From NCBI GenBank assembly GCA_947568835.1, contig OX387605.1, positions 18,728,418-18,792,417 on the forward strand: 64,000 nt of DNA. The letters are read 5' to 3'. The stretch's first letter is position 1. Each line of letters opens with the position of its first letter. Source of the stretch: Protonemura montana (lineage: Eukaryota > Arthropoda > Insecta > Plecoptera > Nemouridae). Positions 55,301-64,000 of the stretch are shown here, in pieces. The notes beneath the pieces were generated by a model, which saw only the letters and a list, made by a program, of their open reading frames with translations, was not told where the DNA came from and ran no database searches. The position numbers and the translations under genes are program-made.

Positions 55301-56582
55301 AATGGCAGTCTTGATTTTTAGCACTTGTGGATTTTTGTAGACTGTAGGAAAAATTAAGTCTAATGTCTAAGAGTCCAAGTTAATAGTAGTCCCAGAAGAC
55401 TGCATGTTACTGGACATAAAATATTTAGAGTCCAAGCACTTCTATAACATAGATGCTGGTCTTGCATGAGGCAATGGTTGTCCCGTCGGCGCCCGTTTCA
55501 TTATGAATCCAAGCACCGACGAAACCCAGTTTTCCAACTAGTGGGGAGGATTCCTCGGACCACAGGATATGGTTCTGGTACAAAACTACCCAATCCCAGT
55601 CCCGTTACACAAAACAGAAATATACTTTATTAGGACTTTTTTATGGTATGTCACCTCAAAATCTTGGGTTAAATTGTTGGTAAATTTACAAACTATTTGG
55701 GTCAATAGGTTTTCAATATGAAACCCAAATGTATCTTCAAACTTTGTGGGAGAGACTGCAAAGAATAAAACTTAGTTAAAGGTTATTGTAGCAGAACATT
55801 TGAGCTTTGTTCTAACCATAGTTTGAAAGAAAGACAGACCGGCATAATACCGGCAGTGGAGTTACACATTTCCAATGTATGCAATTTTCACATCAATGGC
55901 AATAAAACCCGGGCTATGTGGCATTCTTTTGGAACAGTCATCCTTAACTGCCAATTGGCAGTGGTTGAATGATGTTCTGGTAATTTACGATATGTTATAT
56001 TAGAATATTGTTTTAGGGGATAGGAAAATAGGTAATTGATTTATATTTTTGATAAAAAATATTCTTTGCCAGTTGTTCATGTTCCATATTTAAAAAAATA
56101 TGTGATTCTTGACTTATCCCAGCTAAACACTTCAAATATTTTTGCCAATTTTTGTGATTCTAGCCAAACAAATGGGAGACCTCATGAGCAAACAGGAACG
56201 AACAACTACAGACAAAAAGAGAGAGCGACGCCAAAAGAAGGTGATGCAACGCAATATGGAAGAAAACGAGGAGAAAAAATCTAAACTGTTTGAAGATGCT
56301 GTCCCTGGATTTAAGGGTAAATTGAACAAAAAGCAGCAAGAAAAGCTTCTCAAGAACGTCACCAAGTCGAAGAATGTATCCCAAATGAAAGTTGTGAATG
56401 GGGTAAAGGTCACAAAGTCATCCACTTCATTCTTCAGTAAATTGCAAGACAAAACTCGGAGAAAAAAGGACAAAAACGAGGAAGGTGTACAGGGGGGAAA
56501 AGTGCGTAAGCGTAAGAAGGGTAAAGGCCGAAGAAAATCAAGCACAGGCAGAAGGCCAGTTAAAAAACAAGGTAAAAACTAA
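52325..56582 (+). CDS. MPHOSPH10: U3 small nucleolar ribonucleoprotein MPP10
   Basis: Scaffold of the SSU processome, which with IMP3 and IMP4 binds U3 snoRNA in the nucleolus for early 18S rRNA cleavage. Three exons: 52325-52407, 53035-54551 and 56164-56582, in phase, 672 residues. The large second exon begins VQENVAKELTSLLKFVYDYT, then very acidic tracts (about residues 109-150 and on to 285) such as DADEEEEEEKDEG. The conserved C-terminal part follows: PWQLKGEVSSKLRPENSLLE, TLESIILSRIRAKKFNDV, PELRVITNVPAVNMEEVAP, then AKQMGDLMSKQERTTTDKKR and TKSSTSFFSKLQD. The C-terminal ~45 residues are basic and uncertain: a run of six G at 56491-56496 separates two open frames, and a possible donor lies near 56573. 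AATAAA is at 56711-56716. Confidence 0.94.
54680..54703. repeat. AT dinucleotide microsatellite
   Basis: A short run of alternating T and A in MPHOSPH10 intron 2. Simple sequence only. Confidence 0.6.
55423..55625 (-). repeat. SINE-like short repeat in MPHOSPH10 intron 2
   Basis: About 200 bp, clearly more GC-rich than the surrounding intron. Read on the minus strand it ends 'atctatgttatagaagtg' and 'cttggactctaaat', a tail that recurs on the plus strand at 62788-62822. Its minus-strand frame also stays open for about 50 codons (for example KLGFVGAWIHNETG) to a TAA in the tail, so a coding origin is not excluded. No name assigned. Confidence 0.5.
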
Positions 56583-57363
56583 AAAAAAAAATGAAATCAA
56601 GGATGAATTGACTAAAACAACACGAGCAAACTACACCAGCAAAGCGATTATAGCCGCAAAAATGTAGATTTTTAGATTAAATGCTCTTGTTGTGATTTGC
56701 ATATTGAATTAATAAAATACTAATTATTAAAAATTAAAAAAATATATAAATCTGTATTTTTAGGGGTACAAAATGAAGTTTTTCAACTTTTCAGCTTTGG
56801 AAATATAGATTGAAGACCAAAATAATCAAGTATGATCGTTTCTATTTTACCTATATTTCCAGGGTTGAAAAGTAAAAAGACTGACTGTTTGTCCTTTTTG
56901 ACAAAAGCTGGCAATTGGAAGTTTCCGAAGGGACTGGTGGAATGGGCTACGCAGAGGCTGTTATGGAATGTTTCTACATCAAACAAGCACGAGAACAATG
57001 GACATAAATTTTAATTTGTATTAAAAATAAAACAAAGTGGAATTTATGGCTAAACATATTTTACAGTTGGGATTCCCACATGAACCTATATCTTAAAGCA
57101 GATTAATACATTTTAAAGCCCAAACATGTATATCAGTCAGGAGAAACGACAGTGAATACCGATTAATATTTAATTACAACTGGAAAATATATCGTAAAAT
57201 ACGATAATGCAAACTGAATGAAACTGAATCGACACAAGCATGTAAATAGACTTTCGTTACGTGGTATAGTATATAAAACATCTTTCCAACATTGTGACTG
57301 AAGTGAAACCTATCTTTTGGATGGCAAGAATGCGGTTGGACAGGTAGGCCCCGGGCAGTCGTT
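56583..57363. other. Region between MPHOSPH10 and CERT stop codons
   Basis: 781 bp between convergent coding ends. It holds the MPHOSPH10 3' UTR with AATAAA at 56711-56716, then an exon-like stretch at 56862-57014 described separately, then AATAAA at about 57026-57031. The right part is CERT 3' UTR on the minus strand. Confidence 0.5.
56862..57014 (+). CDS. Possible terminal exon with a WKF-like motif
   Basis: A pyrimidine-rich acceptor (atatttccag) opens a frame that reads LKSKKTDCLSFLTKAGNWKF then PKGLVEWATQRLLWNV and stops at 57012-57014; an AATAAA follows within ~20 bp, so it has the form of a last exon. The NWKF with a leading 'CLSFL' recalls the WKF domain (C7orf50 family of nucleolar proteins), but the rest of that domain is not evident. 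Its phase also fits a splice from a donor at about 56573 in the MPHOSPH10 last exon. It could be an alternative MPP10 tail, a partial gene, a decayed copy or chance. Confidence 0.3.
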   Translation, partial: GLKSKKTDCLSFLTKAGNWKFPKGLVEWATQRLLWNVSTSNKHENNGHKF

Positions 57364-60300
57364 TCAGAACATGATCGGCTTGTCGTGGCACCGCTCGATG
57401 ACGTACGAAGTGAAGCGCTTGAGGAACTTGGGGTATTCGCGTTTGTAGACTGCGCGAAGTACCGAGGCTGGGGCCCATCCGCCAGGGTTGACTATTACAA
57501 GCAATTGCCCACATTAGTTATTTTATTGTTTACGGCAGGGCAGCATTTAGAACATAACATGGAAGTTTGCGTGAATTGACGAGACATCTTTTCAACTATC
57601 ATTTAGTTGTGCTACCCCTTTCTTTACTCCTTTTCCAATTCACGGTACTAGGTTCACCAATTCACCATGTGAATCCTTTGTATTATTATTATTATTATTA
57701 TTTGTGGTGTTTAACGACGCACTGTTTTGACAACTGGCCCTGCGGCACTGGTCTAATGGCGTCGGTGAATGAGTGGATGATGATGAACCTAACCTAGCTT
57801 AGAAGGGAGGAGGGGAAACCCGGTGCCGGCACGTAGCCTACTCCTGTCGAAAAGCACCAAGGGGACCACCGGCTTCACGTCCCTTCCGAAGGACGGTACA
57901 ACTCGAACAGCAGGATTCCTCCACAAAACTATGCTGTCGAGAGGTTGATAAGCGAGGCGAATGAAGTTGCTGTACTAACTTTCATCCCTCCAACCTCTCT
58001 CCCGAACAGAACTGGTCATGTGTATAATGGTGACCCATTCAATACCTGACTTAGCGCAGTGTTGCTTAACTTCGGGGTTCTAACGAGAACCGGTGTTTCC
58101 AACACGCCAAACCGTTCGGTGAATCCTTTGTAGAAACCTTGGTAAGTTACACATGTCTCTTTTCTCCCCTTTTCAATAACTTTCAAATTTATAATGCAAA
58201 TAGGATGTCAAGAGGCTCAGTATTTAGCACGACTAAATATCCCCAGCAGAGACACTAAAAACTAACCGAAAAATAAATATTCTCTGCAAGAGCACCCCCT
58301 GGCGCCATTCTTTATCTCTGGTAGGTTGCGATTCCTATCTCTTTCCTTCTTCACCACACAAAAAAAAAGAATAACAAGAGATAAAACATGGCTGAAAAAA
58401 TGACCTAAAATTTCTGAAAGGAAATTCGATGCAGGTTTAGGAATATAGAATTAAAGAATTTCAACTGGGAAACACTAGTAATATCTTGAGTTCTAGCCCA
58501 AGCAATATTTAGATGAATAGGGAAATTTAGTAGCCCTTTACTTAGCATTCAAAACCCAGTTCGAATAGTTTTTCTTAAAACTAGTGCTAAGGATAAATCA
58601 AGTAGACATGAGTCTAAAAACCATCATAAGCTTAACATCACTCACCAACGGAACAGTAAGTGATTTTGCAGGTAATGTCATCCCGAGTGATCTCAGCTCC
58701 GTCTTTCGGTGGGTCGATGAATGTTTGGCAGACAAGGCAGACAGTAAGGTAGACTCGAACACACTTGCCAGTGTTGGCCTGCACACACAAAACACCATTT
58801 AATTGCTTCCTAACACAGCATTCTATGTGACTTGACTGAATCGTCGAGCAGTATAATACAAAACAAAAGGAATTACAAGTAACTTAAAATTGGTATTTCC
58901 ATTGATCAACACAGTAATCACTGCTATTTAGTATCATGATAAAAACATCGTAACCTTTATAATACTTTGAGATTGCAAACATTTGCCATTTTAATTGGTT
59001 GAAATCAGGTAATGTATTTAAATTATTACAAATAATCTTTATATGTATCAAATTATGGCCATTAACAGAAATGCAAAGTTAGTGCAATACTTTCTTTGAA
59101 ATATACACCGGCCGGTAACTCACCGGAAAGTCGACGCTCTCTGTCGAGTGGTTGCAGACAATCCATATGTCGTGGGCATCTTGGTCACGACTGTCGGGCA
59201 CTCGTCGCATGTGCGACCAGAAGAGAGCGTCGCGCTGTGATGCTGGCCAGATGCGCTTATGCACCTAAAATTCCAGTCACCCCAGGTTACCACAGTGATA
59301 TTTCCAGGACAATGCTCAGAAAATGGCCAATGCTCAGACTCCATGCCTTGTAGCTCTTATGGGTGAATGTTGGTGCACAGCTGTATGCTAGCTATTTTTA
59401 CAACATTGAAGAAAAAAAAAACTTATAGAATTTAATTTAATACAATGTAAGTTATTGCAATAGCACAACAGTAGCAAGGAACTGTAAATAATGCTTCCAG
59501 TTTTTTTCTCATTAGCTATATTTTTTTCTCTACCTATTGCAATTTTTCGACCAATCTCCTATGTAGTTAATTCTCCATTTATCTTTTTGTGGTATTTTGC
59601 TTAACATGTCTTATTCATTTTTTCATAATAGACATAATTCATAATCATAATCTACCTATACAGAAACCTGGAACATTATGGTGTTTCTGGTGTTACAAGA
59701 AATTGGATCGAATCGTATCTTTCCCACAGAAAACAACAGGTGAGGTTGGTAGGTAACGGATCATCCACCTGGGAAGTATCAAGACATGAAGTGCCACAGG
59801 AATCCATACTTGGCTCACTTTTGTTTGCAATCTTCGTAAATAATCTGACTCCTTCTCTAACCAACGACAAACTAAATCGTAGAATCATACAGTATGCCGA
59901 TGATACTAGTGCAACGGTTGAAAGCGGTAGCATCCTTCAACTAGATGACTAACTTTCTTTTAATGCTTGCTGACTAGAAAAATTGGTTTGGCCCGAATAA
60001 ATTGAAGCTAAACGAAGGGAAAACCTTTGTAGTGGCATTTACCCGAGTGAAAACGCGGAACTCCCAACAATGAACGCGTACTGGCAAAATGAAACGAAAT
60101 TTTTAGGGGTAACAGTAGATCAACACCTAAAATGGGAGGCACACATTAACGAGCTAGCAGGTAAACTGGCCAAGATCAGCTTTGCCCTCAGGAAGCTATC
60201 AAGCCAATCCAACTGAGCTACCCTCCGCATCGTCTACTTTCTGCAGTGTCAATCCCTCCTATCTTACGGACTCCTCTCCTGGGGTTAAGCTACTGCCAGT

Positions 60301-63300
60301 ATTCGAGTGTTCCGAGCGCAAAAACGAAGAATTCGGAACATGACACTCCGCCGGAGTCATGACTCCTGCTGTCCTGCAGACCAGCTTTTGATGAGTTGCA
60401 GATCCTTACTCTCCCCTGTCTATACATACTGGAAATGAGTCTGTTCGTGAAAGACAACTTGGCTCTGTCCCAAGGCATCCACCAAGCGTATCCCAACACA
60501 AGAGGAGCTGCCGAACTACCTCATCAGTACTGCAGACTGAAGATGACACAACGCTCTACCAAACTCCATACAAATATTGAAAATGTATCAAGAATTCAAG
60601 TCTGCAATAAAAACATTCTTACTTGAACGTAACTTCTACACCATTGACGAAGACCTACGATCTCAGTGTTTGAAATGAAATATTGTTTTAATTTTGTTGG
60701 AAATATTGTTGGAAATATTATTTTAGTACTTGACATGGTTTATACAATGATATTGTTCACAAACTGTGTTACTCAACGTTATTTACTCCACGTTATTTTT
60801 CACATTTATGCTCTCTTTCTCTCTTTTTCCTTCTCATACCAACTATCCAATCTTTTGGCACTCTAACCGTAGTACTTGTTCTACCCATTTTACCAAATTT
60901 TATTGAGACAAGATAATGCTCACTTAAGTGCATTAGAGTCTCACTCCTAGCTGATAACATTTATGCGTTCATACACTTATCCGTCCAGGATTGCCCCACT
61001 ACCGGCACTTTATGGGTTTTTAACTCCACAAAGCAACAGCATGCAATCACATTTTACCTGTGTTACAATCATGTAATTCCCTCCCTATGAATAGGAAATT
61101 GCATGAACATTTGGATCAAAGGCTCTTTACCTGAAGGAAGACAAGCGTGTCGTCAGAGACTGTCTCGACAACCGTCATCTGCTCGAGGGTCGCCTCCCAT
61201 TCGAAGCGCACGTCCGGGGAGAAGAAGTAGTGGCACATCTCGTGGCCCGTCACCCCCTGCCATGCCCCAACCATCGAGTTAGTTCAAGATACAATATTAT
61301 AACAAGGCAATTACAACCATGGAACAAAAGGCCTGCCAAATGTGCCTGCCATGACAGGGGGTGCAGGCTTTGATAAATCTTAATGATTGGACAATGATTG
61401 ATCACGAATGAAAATAGAAAAATTTGATATAAAAAAGCATGTGATTATTTTAATTAAGGGTAAATTAAAGGGCTATCAAGGTATTTTGCTGCAGCTGATA
61501 GTAAAAACCTTTGTTGTATTGACTGTAGGAGGCATTTTGGTATTCAAAGTATGTCCTTTTAAGATCTGAACCCAGCGGGAACTCCATTTAATATTACAAA
61601 CCCTTAGCAAATCGTGACTTAAGGCTGTCTCATCCAGATTCCACAGAAGCTATTTTGCATACCTTGACAACGTGACAAGCTTTGAGAGGGTCGACAACCA
61701 TGCCATTGACCTCTTCCTCCCGCCGGTACATCTTCATCTCCCCGTCCTCGGCAAACAGCTGCCAACCACCTTCACCCACACCCAACTGGGCGTAGTGAAG
61801 CTGTTCCAAAGACACGCGCTCGATCTCCTCTGACAGTCTGGATACAAACACTTGGCGTTAAAACACCTGAAGGTCCTTGGCATAATAAGGAATAAGTACT
61901 GAGGCAGTCAGAATTATTAAAATGCAATTGTGTATTTTTTCTGGAGAAAATGTTTTGATATAAAATTGGTGAAATGTGTCTAATACTGGTAATAATATCT
62001 GCAGAAGAGGAAATGAGAAGATACGCAACTTAACAAAGAGAGAAAGGGGGGTTGCGAAAGACATACAGTTATTGTCTGGGCTTCTTGCCATCATTCTTAC
62101 TCTCTACCGCAAAAAAAGGAAGAAGCCAAATCTTTAACCAACCCAACATATTTTGCAGCTGCCCTTTCACTCTTTGGTAGGATGTGCATATATCTTCCTT
62201 TCCTCTTCTCATGATATTAGCATACTATCATAGTGCTATCATAGTTAAACTGTCTTTGCAGAAAATGGTCACCAAATGACTACTTTACTAGAAAATATGG
62301 CAAATGGTGGAGTCACTGTCATTTTGAATGTCAAGGAATTTCATTTCGATATTTCTTGCAGATGACTTACATTTGAGACTGATTTACACTCAATTAATAT
62401 TTATTAAAGCAAACCTCAACGATTGATAAACATGTATCGATATTTTGAGTCGCAATTATTTAATTGTAGAGGTTTGACAAAAAGTACGGTTGCAACCGTC
62501 ATCGGGTGGCATCTGTTGTTACCACAAGTTGACGGCTCGTTTTCTCAGCAGAAAGTTTAACATTAACGCTGGCCCTCTGACTTTACCTAAACAACTCTAT
62601 GACATGAGATATATTTTATTCCTATTCTCCTACATCCTTTCTTAATTGATTTAATATTTTTATATTAGGCAACCCAACTTCCAGGTAGACTAAGGATAGG
62701 TGCTTGAGGTGAGAAACAGCTTGGAAGTTTTAGGGACACTATACGTGGCAGAATGGCTGGACAGCTGATGAAATAGGGATGACTGACATCTATGTTATAG
62801 ATGTGCTTGGTCTCTAAATTTACTCACTACACTTCTGAGAGGGGTACTATTGTAATAAGAAGTAACCAAACACAAGTAATGCACAAATGTTCTATCTAAA
62901 AGCTAGTATAGCTAATGGTCATCATAGCTAAAAAAATATGCAAAAACATAGCTAAATATTGAGGCTTTGTCTCGTGTCGATATCAAGTGTCGCTATGTTG
63001 TGTTGTATTGTATTGTATTTTGAAACTGGATTTGAAATATACCTGATAATTTGCTACACATAGCTTCTTAGCCCACTTCACAGATCATGCCAATCAAAAA
63101 ACTTGTCATTTTTTAGTAATTGCATCACACTTTATATATTTGGAGGTATAAAGGAGAAAAATACTGAAACAAGAAAAAAAGATAAAAAAATTGTAGGTCA
63201 AATGCTAATTCTTATTTTGTTTGGCTATTAAACCTGAATGCCATTGCACGCAACTTGATATGGTTGGGGATTGTGCGCAGCCAGTTTTTTAAAGTCGATT

Positions 63301-63457
63301 CGGACCTGTGTTGCTGAACGTTGTGCGGCGCTGCGAACGTCAATGAGACTTGCTTCTTGAACCGATCGCGTATGTCTGTGTCCTCGTCGAGCTTGTCCAA
63401 GCCCGTCTCCACAGCGTCATAGAACTCCTCGTCGTTCAGCGTGCTATGTGGACCCTC
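57364..63457 (-). CDS. CERT1: Ceramide transfer protein CERT (STARD11), 3' part
   Basis: Moves ceramide from the ER to the trans-Golgi by non-vesicular transfer. Six exons are seen: 63306-63457, 61663-61837, 61131-61256, 59124-59264, 58646-58778 and 57364-57491. They join in phase and encode the last 284 residues. The first has DEEFYDAVE, the FFAT motif that binds VAP on the ER. The START domain follows: [89 protein letters not shown] and [19 protein letters not shown], ending KPIMF. The PH domain and serine-repeat motif are beyond the right edge. The first donor (AG|GTCCGA) is weak but is required by the family sequence QQHRLSEEIE across the join. Introns contain a LINE fragment, a SINE-like repeat and fold-back copy D. 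Confidence 0.95.
57680..58135. repeat. SINE-like repeat preceded by an ATT microsatellite
   Basis: An (ATT)n run at about 57681-57702 leads into 'gtttaacgacgcactgtttt', then 'ctggccctgcggcactggtc' and 'aaacccggtgccggcacgta', a GC-rich block to about 58135 in AT-rich intron. The opening word also occurs at 13140-13170. Repeats opening with a 'gtttaacg' word and holding an 'acccgg...gccggcac' block are common dispersed repeats in arthropod genomes, as I recall them. It sits in the last CERT intron. Limits are approximate. Confidence 0.55.
58520..58627. repeat. Fold-back element copy D, single complete arm
   Basis: A single arm from 'gggaaatttagtagcccttt' to 'gtctaaaaaccatcat'. It gives the full arm length (~105 bp) against which copies A-C can be compared. 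It ends 18 bp before the CERT exon boundary at 58646, so it is almost in contact with the splice donor of that exon (on the minus strand). Confidence 0.7.
59655..60680 (+). mobile_element. Broken non-LTR retrotransposon (LINE) reverse transcriptase fragment
   Basis: Lies in the CERT intron between 59264 and 61131, antisense to CERT. Reading on the plus strand: [20 protein letters not shown], then QVRLVG and a '[12 protein letters not shown]' block equivalent to the usual VPQGS.LGP.LF, then [10 protein letters not shown] with the catalytic YADD at 59893-59904. The frame stops at 59950. Beyond it, in other frames and with stops, come [20 protein letters not shown], '[14 protein letters not shown]' and '[14 protein letters not shown]', typical of the thumb and connection region of jockey-clade-type elements. 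The 5' half of the element is missing. Several stops and shifts show it is dead. Confidence 0.85.
62788..62822 (+). repeat. Repeat tail shared with the 55.4 kb element
   Basis: 'atctatgttatagatgtg' followed by 'cttggtctctaaat' matches the tail of the minus-strand repeat at 55423-55625 with two mismatches over about 32 bp. Upstream sequence matches poorly, so either only the tail is shared or this copy is decayed. It lies in a CERT intron. Confidence 0.5.
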
Positions 63458-64000
63458 CTGTCAATGACACCTCAATCCGTAAGATAGCAATCAATTGAAC
63501 ACTGCTTGAAACAACAATTAGAAGTGGAATTCAATTTTTTTTTAAACATAATTACATATATATTTTTTAATTGGAACTGTCATAAATATATATTTTACTT
63601 CCAACCCCTCCTTGAGTTGTCCTAACAAGATTAGCACAGCCTCAAATAGGTAGAAGTGAATATCTGCTAACGACTCCACTTTCTGTTCCCAATTAGCAAA
63701 TATCCAATCATTTGCTGAACCAAATCTGTTATCTAGACTTTCTCAAGAGTTTCAATTTTAAAGTTTTATTAATAAAGTATTGAAAACCCAGTTTGTAGAT
63801 AGTGTTTATCAGAATAAAAACAAGTCCTAATGACAAGTCCTAAACTAACCACAGTAATAATGTTAATATTTCAGTTGAATATAAGAGCATCTATAATGCA
63901 AAAAAAAACAATTAAAAAAATTAAATAGTAATACTTCTTCACAATTCAGAATTAGATTGAAAACAGCCTTGTAGCCTATTTATAAGCTCTATCTTTTATA

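Noticed and set aside
63781-63830. Possible fifth fold-back copy ('aaaacccagtttgtagatag')
   Set aside because: Only about 12 bp match the arm core before similarity ends; chance or too decayed to support.

Overview
The window is eukaryotic nuclear DNA, most likely from an arthropod. Genes are split by many short GT-AG introns, codons at the joins are shared in consistent phases, and AATAAA-type polyadenylation signals occur. The amidation enzyme at the left edge ends after its monooxygenase (PHM) domain with no lyase half, an arrangement known from insects. I cannot name the order or species. I rebuilt every gene by reading splice sites by eye and checking that exon phases add up; no alignment was run.

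Layout: 3' part of PHM (+, 916-2623); COP9 signalosome subunit 2 (-, 3382-5997); about 3.5 kb without a recognised gene; an FRMD3/FRMD5-like FERM protein (-, 9503-21651, 11 exons); head to head with it a glucose-6-phosphate 1-epimerase (+, 22291-28109, 8 exons); a 2.4 kb palindromic transposon (29740-32138); SERF (-, 32537-33217); a gene-poor stretch; PDIA3/ERp57 (-, 36599-42420, 9 exons).

From 42 to 57 kb the window is compact, with alternating housekeeping genes: HSCB (+, 43886-45072), AK6 (-, 45432-46836), two mitochondrial-type microproteins on what looks like one transcript (+, 47598-48061), UQCR11 (-, 48194-49286), BORCS8 (+, 49826-51285) and MPHOSPH10 (+, 52325-56582). The right end holds the 3' half of the ceramide transfer protein CERT (-, 57364-63457, continuing beyond the window), with a broken LINE and SINE-like repeats in its introns.

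Functional themes are mitochondria (HSCB, UQCR11, the PIGBOS1-like microprotein), ribosome biogenesis (MPHOSPH10, AK6), ER folding (PDIA3), lipid transfer and endomembrane traffic (CERT, BORCS8), and protein turnover (CSN2). Several pairs are divergent from short shared promoters (FRMD/epimerase 640 bp, AK6/microproteins 760 bp, UQCR11/BORCS8 540 bp) or convergent with nearly touching 3' ends. The most unusual points are the microprotein pair whose stop and start codons overlap as ATGA with an intron just after the overlap, the 2.4 kb palindrome with 0.96 kb arms and a TATG target duplication, and a family of fold-back elements present in introns of three genes.
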